This document shows positions 26,375 to 35,291 of a stretch of 64,000 nucleotides of DNA, in pieces; the stretch's first letter is position 1, and each line of letters begins with the position of its first letter. A program made the translations under genes and the position numbers. Source of the stretch: Aestuariibaculum marinum (GTDB lineage Bacteria > Bacteroidota > Bacteroidia > Flavobacteriales > Flavobacteriaceae); NCBI RefSeq assembly GCF_014596975.1, contig NZ_JACVXD010000002.1, forward strand, positions 302,180 to 366,179, given 5' to 3'. The notes under the pieces are model-generated. The model was not told where the DNA came from. It did not search any database and was given only the letters and a program-made list of their open reading frames with translations.

Positions 26375-27121
26375 ATGAATTTTTCAAAATGGATAGGAGC
26401 GGCCTTAGGATGGTCGTTTGGAGGCCCCATAGGAGCTATTATAGGATTGGCATTAGGAGGCATAGTTGACTCGATGGGAAATGGCTCGGAAACACATCAA
26501 GATACACAACAGCGCTACAGACAACGGCCGGTAACGCAGCCAGGTGATTTTGAAGTTAGCTTATTAATTTTAGCATCTATTGTTATTAAAGCGGATGGTA
26601 AGCAAGATCAGCGCGAGTTGGATTATGTGCGTACACATTTCGCGAATATGTACGGTAAGGAGCGTGCGAACCATGCTTTTAGGTTGTTTAAAGAAATAAA
26701 TAAGCAGAAGAATATATCTACAAGACAGGTGTGTATGCAAATTAGGCAAATGATGCAGCATCCGTCGCGTTTGCAACTTATTCATTTTTTATTTGGTGTA
26801 GCGAAGGCTGATGGTGTGGTTACTGAAAGTGAAGTGTCGGTTATTCAAACTATGGCGGGGTATTTAGGAATAAGTTCTTACGATTTTCAAAGCATTAAGG
26901 CGATGTTCTACGAATCGGCTGATAATGCTTATAAAATTTTAGAAATTGATAAGTCTGCAACCAATGACGATATAAAAAAGGCTTACCGAAAAATGGCAAA
27001 AAAATACCATCCAGATCGTGTGATTCATTTAGGTGAGGAACACCAAAAAGGTGCTGAAGAGAAGTTTCGTCAGGTACAAAGGGCATACGAACAGTTGCAA
27101 AAGGAACGCGGATTTATTTAG
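26375..27121 (+). CDS. TerB-DnaJ (DjlA-like) protein
   Basis: 248 residues from ATG 26375; the frame is open from 26339 but the later start gives MNFSKWIGAALGWSFGG, a glycine-rich membrane segment as in DjlA relatives. A TerB-like helical domain runs from about 55 to 165, and a C-terminal J domain from about 180 to 245 with the catalytic HPD in KKYHPDRV. It probably recruits DnaK to the membrane. It is convergent with the LD-carboxypeptidase gene with no gap. Confidence 0.9.
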   Translation: MNFSKWIGAALGWSFGGPIGAIIGLALGGIVDSMGNGSETHQDTQQRYRQRPVTQPGDFEVSLLILASIVIKADGKQDQRELDYVRTHFANMYGKERANHAFRLFKEINKQKNISTRQVCMQIRQMMQHPSRLQLIHFLFGVAKADGVVTESEVSVIQTMAGYLGISSYDFQSIKAMFYESADNAYKILEIDKSATNDDIKKAYRKMAKKYHPDRVIHLGEEHQKGAEEKFRQVQRAYEQLQKERGFI

Positions 27122-28132
27122 TTAAAATTGAAGAGTCGATTTTTGTTTAGAAACGATTAGTTGAGCTGATTTCCCTAAATAAATCGCCCGATTATCTTTT
27201 TCGTGGCCTGCAGGCATGTTGAATGCGATTGGGAAATCGTAGTCTTTAAGCACATCTAATATCAATTGTTCTGTAGAGGAGCCCCATGGTGTGGTGTTTC
27301 GTTTTACTCTGGTCATATCACCAATAAGCACTCCGGCACAATGGTCAAAATATCCGGCACGTTTTAAACTTTGTAACATGCGGTCTATGTGATATTTGTA
27401 TTCACCAATTTCCTCAATAAACAGGATTTTTCCGGTAGTGTCAATACTAGTGTCTGAACCTAACATACTGGCCAGTAAACTTAAATTTCCACCTACAATT
27501 GGTGCGGTTACCAAGCCTTCTTTATTGTAGTTTGAACCTTTTATACTATATGATAGCGATTCACCAAAAATAGCTTTTCTAAAGGTTTCAATAGTTTCAG
27601 GAATGTTTTCGTTTTCGTCTTGCAGGCTGGTACACATCATGCCATGAATACTTTCGTACCCTTTAACGTGCATTAAATTGTGTAATGCCGTAATGTCTGA
27701 AAAGCCAATCAGCCATTTCGGTTTCTCGTTGAATTTTGTAAAATCCAGTTTATCAAGAATTCTAACAGCGCCATAACCACCACGTGCACACCAAATTGCA
27801 CTAATGTTTGGAGCGTTCATAGCTTCCTGTAAATCTTTCCAGCGTTCGGCATCAGTTCCAGCGAAATGGTTGTTTTGATTAAAAACATGTTTCCCTACAA
27901 TCGCGTGTAATCCCCAGCTGCTTAATAACGCTTTGGCTTTATCAATTTCGTCAGTTCTGTTTTTTAAAATGCCGGAAGTTGCCACAATAGCAACGGTATC
28001 GCCAGGTTTCAGGTATGGAGGTTGTATCAAAGTATTCGCTGTATTTGTTGCATTATTTTGTGCTGACATATCAAGTTTTCCGAAGAAAACGACAGCAAAA
28101 AACATTAGGCTTAGTATTGAGATTTTTGACAT
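27122..28132 (-). CDS. Muramoyltetrapeptide LD-carboxypeptidase (S66)
   Basis: 336 residues from ATG 28132, which places a signal peptide (MSKISILSLMFFAVVFFG) at the N-terminus; the open frame extends to 28261 but that would run into the metG promoter. The S66 family is seen in KPGDTVAIVATSG, the Ser nucleophile region WCARGGYGAVRILD, and the later His/Glu blocks GNLSLLASMLG and GVLIGDM. It trims the terminal D-Ala from murein tetrapeptides. A secreted location is predicted from the signal peptide. Confidence 0.88.
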   Translation of the reverse strand: MSKISILSLMFFAVVFFGKLDMSAQNNATNTANTLIQPPYLKPGDTVAIVATSGILKNRTDEIDKAKALLSSWGLHAIVGKHVFNQNNHFAGTDAERWKDLQEAMNAPNISAIWCARGGYGAVRILDKLDFTKFNEKPKWLIGFSDITALHNLMHVKGYESIHGMMCTSLQDENENIPETIETFRKAIFGESLSYSIKGSNYNKEGLVTAPIVGGNLSLLASMLGSDTSIDTTGKILFIEEIGEYKYHIDRMLQSLKRAGYFDHCAGVLIGDMTRVKRNTTPWGSSTEQLILDVLKDYDFPIAFNMPAGHEKDNRAIYLGKSAQLIVSKQKSTLQF

Positions 28133-28211
28133 AAGGTAAATGTACATTTTTTTTCTAAATGCGGAAGAGTGTCTAATCACTTTAAACGTGCGATTATCGC
28201 ATAAAAATGTG

Positions 28212-28219
28212 TACTTTTG
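28212..28219 (+). promoter_or_regulatory. -7 element of the metG promoter
   Basis: TACTTTTG fits TAnnTTTG, 23 bases before the chosen ATG at 28243. It shows that an in-frame ATG at 28207 cannot be the start. Confidence 0.6.
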
Positions 28220-28242
28220 TGGCTGCAAAAAAAGAAATAACA

Positions 28243-30297
28243 ATGTCAAAACGATATACAATTACCTCGGCATTACCGTACACTAACGGGCCTATTCATA
28301 TTGGGCATTTAGCAGGGGTTTATGTACCAGCCGATATTTATGCGCGCTATTTACGATTAACAGGAAACGATGTAGTTTTTATAGGGGGAAGTGACGAGCA
28401 CGGTGTGCCGATTACTATTAAAGCCAAAAATGAAGGGGTGACACCACAGGATATCGTAGATAAATATCACGCCATAATTAAGCAGTCTTTTGAAGAGTTT
28501 GGTATTTCGTTTGATAACTATTCTCGTACTTCGGCACCAATTCATCACGAAACGGCTTCAGAATTCTTTAAAACGCTTTACGATAAAGGAGAGTTTGTTG
28601 AAGAAACAACCGAGCAATTGTACGATGAAAAGGCGAATCAGTTTCTTGCTGATCGTTTTGTTACCGGAACCTGTCCGAAATGTGGTAATGAAGAAGCTTA
28701 CGGAGATCAATGTGAAAAATGTGGAACGAGTTTAAATGCAACAGATTTAATTAATCCAAAGTCGGCATTAACTGGAAATGTGCCAACATTAAAGCAAACT
28801 AAACACTGGTTTTTACCCTTAGATAAGCATGAAGCGTTTTTAAAAGAATGGATTTTAGAAGGACATAAAAAAGATTGGAAACCGAATGTTTACGGACAAG
28901 TAAAATCCTGGATCGACGATGGTTTACGTCCGCGTGCCGTAACTCGCGATTTAGATTGGGGAATTCCTGTGCCTGTAGAAGGAGGCGAAGGAAAAGTGCT
29001 TTATGTATGGTTCGATGCACCTATCGGATACATCTCATCAACTAAAGAATGGGCTGAGCGCGAAGGTAAAGACTGGGAGCCGTATTGGAAAGATAAGGAT
29101 ACCAAGTTGGTACACTTTATAGGTAAAGACAATATCGTATTCCATTGTATTATTTTCCCGGCTATGTTACAGGCTGAGGGTAGTTATATTTTACCGAATA
29201 ACGTTCCGGCCAACGAGTTCTTAAATTTAGAAGGTAACAAATTATCGACCTCTAAAAACTGGGCGGTTTGGTTACCTGAGTACTTAAAAGAATTCCCTGG
29301 GCAGCAGGATGTATTACGTTATGCTTTAACGGCTAATGCTCCGGAAACAAAAGATAATGACTTTACCTGGAAGGATTTTCAGGCTAGAAATAATAACGAG
29401 TTAGTAGCCATTTTTGGAAACTTCATTAACCGTGTGGTAGTGTTAACTAACAAATATTACAATGGTGTGGTTCCTGCCCCAAGCGAGTTATCTAAAATTG
29501 ATGAAGAAACTTTAGCAGCAGTTAAAGCATACCCGGGTGTGATTGCCAGTTCTGTGGAGCGTTACCGCTTTAGAGAGGCGCAACAAGAGTTAATGAATTT
29601 AGCGCGCTTAGGTAACAAGTACTTAGCAGATGAAGAACCTTGGAAAGTGGTAAAGGAAGATGAAGCCCGTACACAAACCATCATGTACGTTGCGCTACAA
29701 ATAGCTTCGGCTTTAGCAACCTTAAGTGAGCCATTTTTACCATTTACTTCAGAGAAACTAAAAGGTATTTTAGCTCTTAATGAAAATGTAAATAGTTGGG
29801 ATGAGGTTTCAGAAAAGGACATATTACTTCCTGAAGGTCATCAAATTGGAAAATCAGAATTACTATTTACAAAGATTGAAGATGAAACGATTCAGTTTCA
29901 ATTAGATAAATTAGAAGCGAGTAAAAAGGCTAACGAAGCGGCTAATAAAGCGGTTGAACCACAAAAAGATACCATCACGTTCGATGATTTTGTGAAACTT
30001 GATATGCGAGTAGGAACGATTATCGAAGCGGAGAAAATGCCTAAAGCTAAAAAATTACTCGTTTTAAAAGTTGATACAGGTATAGATACCAGAACAATTG
30101 TATCAGGAATAGCAGAAAGCTTTACAGCAGAAGAAGTAATTGGTAAAAAGGTAACTGTTTTAGTAAACTTAGCCCCAAGAAAGTTACGTGGTGTAGAAAG
30201 TGAAGGTATGATTTTAATGACGGAGAACGCCGAAGGTAAACTGGTATTTGTTAACCCTGACGACTCGAATGTTGCTAACGGATTACAAATTAGTTAG
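28243..30297 (+). CDS. metG: Methionyl-tRNA synthetase
   Basis: Charges tRNA(Met). 684 residues: class I catalytic core with HIGHLAG near the N-terminus, a zinc knuckle ([18 protein letters not shown]), the KMSKS equivalent KLSTSKNW, an anticodon-binding helical domain, and a C-terminal EMAP/Trbp tRNA-binding domain (about 580-684, [14 protein letters not shown]). The start at 28243 is chosen because the promoter element sits at 28212-28219. A hairpin terminator follows. Confidence 0.98.
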   Translation: MSKRYTITSALPYTNGPIHIGHLAGVYVPADIYARYLRLTGNDVVFIGGSDEHGVPITIKAKNEGVTPQDIVDKYHAIIKQSFEEFGISFDNYSRTSAPIHHETASEFFKTLYDKGEFVEETTEQLYDEKANQFLADRFVTGTCPKCGNEEAYGDQCEKCGTSLNATDLINPKSALTGNVPTLKQTKHWFLPLDKHEAFLKEWILEGHKKDWKPNVYGQVKSWIDDGLRPRAVTRDLDWGIPVPVEGGEGKVLYVWFDAPIGYISSTKEWAEREGKDWEPYWKDKDTKLVHFIGKDNIVFHCIIFPAMLQAEGSYILPNNVPANEFLNLEGNKLSTSKNWAVWLPEYLKEFPGQQDVLRYALTANAPETKDNDFTWKDFQARNNNELVAIFGNFINRVVVLTNKYYNGVVPAPSELSKIDEETLAAVKAYPGVIASSVERYRFREAQQELMNLARLGNKYLADEEPWKVVKEDEARTQTIMYVALQIASALATLSEPFLPFTSEKLKGILALNENVNSWDEVSEKDILLPEGHQIGKSELLFTKIEDETIQFQLDKLEASKKANEAANKAVEPQKDTITFDDFVKLDMRVGTIIEAEKMPKAKKLLVLKVDTGIDTRTIVSGIAESFTAEEVIGKKVTVLVNLAPRKLRGVESEGMILMTENAEGKLVFVNPDDSNVANGLQIS

Positions 30298-30329
30298 TAT
30301 TTAAAATAAATCTTAAGTTAATTAGAGAG

Positions 30330-30360
30330 AGTCATATACCTGGTATGTGACTTTTTTTTT
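30330..30360 (+). terminator. Terminator after metG
   Basis: Near-perfect hairpin (AGTCATATAC paired with GGTATGTGACT) followed by a run of T, 32 bases after the metG stop. Confidence 0.88.
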
Positions 30361-30486
30361 GATGTAGACTCAAAATTATAGGAATTTAAAAGTGTTTACG
30401 GAAGATAAAATTTACAAGAATACTTTTGATGAGATGTAATGTTCAATTTTTAACATATTATCTTATTTAGATTTAATAAAAATAAA

Positions 30487-30494
30487 TATATTTG
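30487..30494 (+). promoter_or_regulatory. -7 element before the small Cys-rich gene
   Basis: TATATTTG fits TAnnTTTG. It overlaps the first possible TTG start (30492), so translation must begin later. Confidence 0.55.
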
Positions 30495-30524
30495 CCTCGA
30501 GGTAAAATATTTATTCATAGACTC

Positions 30525-30695
30525 TTGGGTAAAAAGAAAAAAAAGAAAGCACTTAAAAAGCTAGAGAAACTTGAGGCAGCAGGTATAGTTCTTCCAGAAA
30601 AGGTAAAGACCAGTTGTTGCAAGAAATACAAAAAGGGAGAGAATAAGCGTTGTAAAAAATGCCCTTGTTTCGATATGCTTAAAAAGGTAGCCTAA
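30525..30695 (+). CDS. Small basic Cys-rich protein, non-ATG start
   Basis: About 56 residues, very lysine-rich (a KKKKKK run near the start) with a C-terminal motif CCKKYKKGENKRCKKCP resembling a zinc knuckle. I recall similar short hypothetical proteins in flavobacteria but no function. There is no ATG in frame before the last few codons. TTG at 30525 is the best start, since TTG 30492 lies inside the -7 element. It has its own promoter element and a terminator at 30730-30767, so it is a free-standing gene. Confidence 0.6.
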   Translation: MGKKKKKKALKKLEKLEAAGIVLPEKVKTSCCKKYKKGENKRCKKCPCFDMLKKVA

Positions 30696-30729
30696 ATATT
30701 AGGAACAATTTTTTATTTATACATATTTG

Positions 30730-30767
30730 AAAAACAGATAATTCAATTCGAGTTATCTGTTTTTTTA
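30730..30767 (+). terminator. Terminator after the small Cys-rich gene
   Basis: Inverted repeat AAAAACAGATAA (30730-30741) and TTATCTGTTTTT (from 30753) followed by more T. Confidence 0.85.
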
Positions 30768-30921
30768 TTTTTTTGATGTTACTAAACTCAATTTTTTGGG
30801 TCTAAAGGGTGAAACATGTAGTTTTATATGGGGGTTTAAGCTGTTATTTGATTAAAATATAATCTATAACCATTAACCTTTCGTATATTAGTGTACGCTA
30901 TTAATTATTAAAAAATTGAAT

Positions 30922-31392
30922 ATGAAAAGAATCATTTTATTGTTTGTGGCCGTAACAATGATGGCCTGTGGTGGATCGAAAACCGTTAGAGTATCTAAAA
31001 AAGTAATTAAAGGGAACTGGAGCTTAAATACTATTACTTATAGTAAAGCAGGAACCTATGATGTCACTTTGTTAAATGATGCTTCAAAATCTTGTTTTGA
31101 AGGTAGTACCTGGCAGTTTATTCCAAATAATAACACAGGTGTGTATTCCATTGGTAAATACGCTTGCGAATCTGGCGATCGTCATTTTATTTTTACCATT
31201 GATGAGGTTGATAAAACAACCGGACTTTACGACTTTTTATTAAAACCAACCGATGAGAAAGGTAATTCTGAAACAAATAAGGGTTTTAGATTGAGTTTAA
31301 CATCATTGTCAGACACTCAGATGCAATGGCAACAAACGGTAATTGTAGACAATCAGCCCTTTACTATTTCTATGAATTTCGATAAATTATAA
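30922..31392 (+). CDS. Lipocalin-like lipoprotein
   Basis: 156 residues from ATG 30922 (a TTG two codons earlier is less likely). The N-terminus is a lipoprotein signal ending in MMACGG, with the lipidated cysteine at about residue 17. The rest, KGNWSLNTITY followed by alternating hydrophobic strands, fits the small lipocalin-type lipoproteins common in Bacteroidota. It is probably anchored to the outer membrane. Ligand and role are unknown. The OmpA lipoprotein follows after 105 bases. Confidence 0.8.
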   Translation: MKRIILLFVAVTMMACGGSKTVRVSKKVIKGNWSLNTITYSKAGTYDVTLLNDASKSCFEGSTWQFIPNNNTGVYSIGKYACESGDRHFIFTIDEVDKTTGLYDFLLKPTDEKGNSETNKGFRLSLTSLSDTQMQWQQTVIVDNQPFTISMNFDKL

Positions 31393-31497
31393 TTATTGAT
31401 TTTTAGGAAAAAATATCGAAAGAATTTTCTTGGTAATCATATCTCGATTATCGTTTAAAACGTATAACTTTATACTTGCAATCTTTAAAAAAGAAAC

Positions 31498-32208
31498 ATG
31501 AATATGAAAAAGTTAATTAACAAAATAGGAGTTTTAAGTTTAACCATAGCATTGGTTGTAGCAGCAACCAGCTGTAAGTCGATCCAAAATGCTAATAATG
31601 CACAAAAAGGTGGTGTTATTGGCGCGACTGGTGGAGCAATTTTAGGAGCCATTATAGGTAACAATGTTGGAAAAGGAGGTAATGGCGAATTAGGAGCTGT
31701 TATCGGTGGCGTTGTTGGCGGAGGTGCCGGAGTACTTATTGGTAATAAAATGGATAAACAGGCGCAACAAATTGAAGAAGAAATACCAGGAGCTCAGGTA
31801 GAACGTGTAGACGAAGGTATTGTTGTAACTTTCGATGAAACGAGTGGTGTGTATTTTGATACTGAAAAATATAATATTAATGCTGCTTCTCAAGCAACTT
31901 TAAATAAACTTATAGGGGTATTTAAAGAGTATCCAGATACTAATATTTTGGTTGTTGGACACACCGATAGTGCCGGAGCAGCTGAGTACAATATGACACT
32001 TTCTAAAAATCGTGCCAATGCAGTTACTTCTTATTTAAAGGCTAATGGAATTTCTTCAGGAAGATTAACAACAAATTGGTTTGGCGAAGAACAACCAATT
32101 GCAGATAATTCTACTGCTGAAGGTCGTGCAAAAAACCGTCGTGTAAACGTTGCTATTGTTCCAAATGAAAAAATGATTGAAGATGCCAAAAATGAAGCTG
32201 GCGAATAA
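31498..32208 (+). CDS. OmpA-family lipoprotein with glycine zipper
   Basis: 236 residues: lipoprotein signal (cysteine in ATSCKS, about residue 26), a glycine-zipper region (about 38-85, GGVIGATGGAILGAIIG), and a C-terminal OmpA peptidoglycan-binding domain (about 110-225) with VVGHTDSAGAAEYNMTLSKN and NRRVNVAI. It probably ties the outer membrane to peptidoglycan. A weak -7-like element TATACTTG lies just upstream and a strong terminator follows. Confidence 0.93.
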   Translation: MNMKKLINKIGVLSLTIALVVAATSCKSIQNANNAQKGGVIGATGGAILGAIIGNNVGKGGNGELGAVIGGVVGGGAGVLIGNKMDKQAQQIEEEIPGAQVERVDEGIVVTFDETSGVYFDTEKYNINAASQATLNKLIGVFKEYPDTNILVVGHTDSAGAAEYNMTLSKNRANAVTSYLKANGISSGRLTTNWFGEEQPIADNSTAEGRAKNRRVNVAIVPNEKMIEDAKNEAGE

Positions 32209-32230
32209 AAAATAAACTTATGTTTGCTTA

Positions 32231-32271
32231 AATCTCGTTTTCAATGTTTCTTTGAAAACGAGATTTTTTTT
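32231..32271 (+). terminator. Terminator after the OmpA gene
   Basis: 13-bp stem AATCTCGTTTTCA (32231-32243 and 32253-32265), 9-base loop, then a run of T. Confidence 0.92.
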
Positions 32272-32288
32272 GCAATAAACCTAAAGTA

Positions 32289-34415
32289 ATGACTTCACTA
32301 ATTCAATATATCACCTCACAAACCCAATTACCAGAATCTTCAGTAAAAAACACGGTAGACTTACTTAATGAAGATTGTACTGTACCTTTTATATCCCGGT
32401 ATAGAAAGGAGCGTACTGGAAATTTAGATGAGGTTCAAATTGGAGAAATTGTAAAATATAAAGAGCAATTTGAAGCTTTAGAAAAACGCAAAACGGCGAT
32501 TTTAAAAGCTATTGAAGAACAGGGTAAATTAACCTCAGAACTTCAGCATAAAATTGAGATTACCCAAGATATAACAGCTTTAGAGGATTTATATCTTCCT
32601 TTTAAGAAAAGTCGAAAAACTAAAGCCGAAAAAGCCCGTCAAATTGGGTTGGAGCCTTTAGCAAAAATCATTATGAGTCAGAATGCGAATGATGTGGAGT
32701 CGATTGCGTTTAAATATGTAAAAGGAGAGGTTAACTCAGTTGATGAAGCTTTAGAGGGCGCTCGCCATATTATTGCCGAATGGATTAACGAACGTACCGA
32801 TGTTCGGAACAATATCCGTTATCAAATGGAGCGTTTTGCTATGATTACAACCAAAGTGGTTAAGACTAAAGCCGAAGATGAAAATACGCAAAAATTTCGC
32901 GATTATTTCGATTGGGAAGAGAACTTAAGTCGTATACCATCACATCGGTTGTTAGCAATTTTGCGCGCAGAATCAGAAGGATTTATTAAGGTGAAAATCT
33001 CAATTGACGATGACCGTGCCTTGACAAAAATTGAGGGTCGTATTATTCGTTCAAATAATGCCTGTGCAGAACAGATAGAATTAGCTATTAAGGATGCTTA
33101 TAAACGCCTGTTATTACCAGCCTTGTCTAATGAAGCCTTACAATTAGCAAAGGAAAAAGCTGATGCTTCAGCAATTTCAGTATTCGCTAAAAATTTAAAG
33201 CAATTATTGTTAGGTTCTCCGTTAGGCGAAAAGCGGGTATTAGCAATCGATCCTGGATTTAGAACTGGATGTAAAGTGGTGTGTTTAGATGCACAAGGAA
33301 GTTTATTATATAACGAAACGATTTATCCACATCCACCAAAAAGTGATAGTACAGGAGCTATTAAAAAGTTGAGTTCACTTTGTGAAGCTTATAAAATTGA
33401 AGCGATTGCCATTGGTAATGGAACAGCTTCCCGAGAAACCGAAGCTTTGGTGCGTAAAATTCATTTTAAAAATGATATGCAGGTGTTTGTGGTGAGCGAA
33501 GCAGGTGCCAGTATTTATTCGGCGTCAAAAATAGCACATGAGGAATTCCCAAATTATGATGTTACCGTACGTGGTTCAGTATCTATTGGTCGTCGTTTGC
33601 AGGATCCGTTGGCAGAATTGGTAAAGATTGATGCGAAATCCATAGGCGTAGGGCAATATCAGCATGATGTAGATCAGACAAAATTAAAAAAGGAACTGGA
33701 CACGGTTGTTGAAAGTTGTGTGAATGCAGTAGGTGTAAACATCAATACAGCAAGTGTAAGTTTATTGAGTTATGTGTCTGGTATTGGACCAAAACTGGCG
33801 GAGAATATTTTTAATTACAGAAATGAACACGGCATGTTTAAATCCAGGGCAGCGATTAAAAAAGTGCCACGATTGGGCGATAAAGCCTTTCAGCAGGGTG
33901 CTGCTTTTTTACGTATTAAATCGGCTAAAAATCCATTAGATGATTCGGCGGTTCATCCTGAAAGTTATCGTATTGTAGAGCAAATGGCGAAAGATTTAGG
34001 TAAAGAGGTAACATCGTTAATTGGTAACGAGTCTGTACTAAATGCGATAGATTTAAAACAATACTGCACTGAAACTATTGGTTTACCCACACTTGATGAT
34101 ATCATAAAGGAACTTAAAAAACCAGGATTGGATATTCGAGAGCAGGCAAAAGTATTTACGTTCAATCAAAATATTAAAACGATTAACGATTTGCAAGCTG
34201 GTCAATTGCTGTCTGGAATCGTTAATAATATTACCAATTTTGGAGCTTTTGTTGATATTGGGGTAAAAGAAAGTGGTTTAATTCATTTGTCAAATTTATC
34301 TGATAGTTTTGTGAGCGATGTCAATGCACACGTTAGTTTGCATCAGCAGGTTATTGTTAAAGTTTTAGAGGTAGATATTCCGCGAAAGCGCATTCAGTTA
34401 AAGCTTCATAAATAA
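32289..34415 (+). CDS. tex: Tex-family RNA-binding transcription accessory protein
   Basis: 708 residues. N-terminal Tex helical domain, a YqgF/RNase H-like domain (VLAIDPGFRTGCKVVCLD, about 318-335), helix-hairpin-helix repeats (NTASVSLLSYVSGIGPKLAENI), and a C-terminal S1 RNA-binding domain (about 635-705, GIVNNITNFGAFVDIGVKESG). Tex proteins bind nucleic acid and affect transcription. Transcribed as a single gene after the OmpA terminator. Confidence 0.96.
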   Translation: MTSLIQYITSQTQLPESSVKNTVDLLNEDCTVPFISRYRKERTGNLDEVQIGEIVKYKEQFEALEKRKTAILKAIEEQGKLTSELQHKIEITQDITALEDLYLPFKKSRKTKAEKARQIGLEPLAKIIMSQNANDVESIAFKYVKGEVNSVDEALEGARHIIAEWINERTDVRNNIRYQMERFAMITTKVVKTKAEDENTQKFRDYFDWEENLSRIPSHRLLAILRAESEGFIKVKISIDDDRALTKIEGRIIRSNNACAEQIELAIKDAYKRLLLPALSNEALQLAKEKADASAISVFAKNLKQLLLGSPLGEKRVLAIDPGFRTGCKVVCLDAQGSLLYNETIYPHPPKSDSTGAIKKLSSLCEAYKIEAIAIGNGTASRETEALVRKIHFKNDMQVFVVSEAGASIYSASKIAHEEFPNYDVTVRGSVSIGRRLQDPLAELVKIDAKSIGVGQYQHDVDQTKLKKELDTVVESCVNAVGVNINTASVSLLSYVSGIGPKLAENIFNYRNEHGMFKSRAAIKKVPRLGDKAFQQGAAFLRIKSAKNPLDDSAVHPESYRIVEQMAKDLGKEVTSLIGNESVLNAIDLKQYCTETIGLPTLDDIIKELKKPGLDIREQAKVFTFNQNIKTINDLQAGQLLSGIVNNITNFGAFVDIGVKESGLIHLSNLSDSFVSDVNAHVSLHQQVIVKVLEVDIPRKRIQLKLHK

Positions 34416-34457
34416 GCTTAAAACTTTGTGTCTTTTTGTTCATCACTGGGGTTTCGT

Positions 34458-34553
34458 ATGTTGATGTTTTTAGGAGAAACCTACGTACCGCAGTTTTTAA
34501 GTTTAGAAGAGTATAATGCCATAATTAATACAACTAATGAAAAGTATGGATGA
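34458..34553 (+). CDS. Tiny open frame after tex, possible gene fragment
   Basis: 31 codons, ATG to TGA, reading MLMFLGETYVPQFLSLEEY and further. It has protein-like composition with no recognised family. It could be the tail of a deleted gene or a chance frame. It lies in the 221-base gap between tex and the TerB gene, which otherwise holds only a terminator. Confidence 0.25.
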   Translation: MLMFLGETYVPQFLSLEEYNAIINTTNEKYG

Positions 34554-34585
34554 AGTAAAAATAGCGTGAAGTCATTTTAAGCCAT

Positions 34586-34618
34586 AAAAAAAGCGAACCA
34601 ATTTGGTTCGCTTTTTTT
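34586..34618. terminator. Bidirectional terminator between tex and terB-like gene
   Basis: Long palindrome AAAAAAAGCGAACCA with its complement, flanked by seven A and seven T, between convergent genes. Confidence 0.93.
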
Positions 34619-34636
34619 ATTTTAACAATAGAATAA

Positions 34637-35068
34637 TTACTTATTCATATTTTTAATTTCCTTCATAAACGTATCTAAGTCCACACCGTTACCTACAAGT
34701 GTTAATGCTTTGTCTACAATATATTTTACGTTTTCAGGATGAAATCCAAGACCTACAGCTATTTTTCGAAGTAATAACTCCTCAAGATCTCCTTTAATAT
34801 GATCTACATAAACCATACGAGCTAAATCGAATAAACGCTCTAAACGTCTTTCGTAATCGTGTGGTGGATTAATAGGATGCGATTTATAATCTTGTAATAT
34901 TAAGTTATAATCAGCTTCACTAATATCTAAGCTTCTTGCTAATCTGTCTAAAAAGGCTCTTTCATCAGAAGAAATAAATCCGTCAGCCATTGCTACGCGA
35001 ACAATAGCAGCGAAATGATCTTCGTTACGCTTTTTAAACCCACTATCAAATAAATCTGAAAACGACAT
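34637..35068 (-). CDS. TerB-like helical protein
   Basis: 143 residues with the TerB pattern HFAAIVRVAMADGFISSDERAFLDRLARSL (shown here as AAIVRVAMADGFISSDE) and KIAVGLGFHPENVKYIVDKA. This family is tied by name to tellurite resistance, but most members have no known role. No other ter genes are near. It is a single gene on the minus strand, opposite mfd. Confidence 0.82.
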   Translation of the reverse strand: MSFSDLFDSGFKKRNEDHFAAIVRVAMADGFISSDERAFLDRLARSLDISEADYNLILQDYKSHPINPPHDYERRLERLFDLARMVYVDHIKGDLEELLLRKIAVGLGFHPENVKYIVDKALTLVGNGVDLDTFMKEIKNMNK

Positions 35069-35260
35069 ATGTTTTAATTGTTTTTAAAGTGCTGCAAACG
35101 TACATATTTTTTGGCAATTTTCTCATAAAAAACAGTTTGAAAATCTGTTTTTTTCATCAATAAATAACCTTTAAGAGGTTATGGTGTTCGTGTCTTATTT
35201 TCAACAAGATAATAAGAATTAAAATTATCTCAAAGCTTTAAAAAAAAAGATTGTAAACTG

Positions 35261-35268
35261 TATCTTTG
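35261..35268 (+). promoter_or_regulatory. -7 element of the mfd promoter
   Basis: TATCTTTG fits TAnnTTTG, 23 bases before the GTG start of mfd. Confidence 0.6.
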
Positions 35269-35291
35269 TAGCCTTAAAACCCAATACTTAG

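Noticed and set aside
26178..26387. Minus-strand 69-codon frame upstream of the bacilliredoxin gene
   Set aside because: It overlaps the bacilliredoxin promoter element and shows no protein-like pattern.
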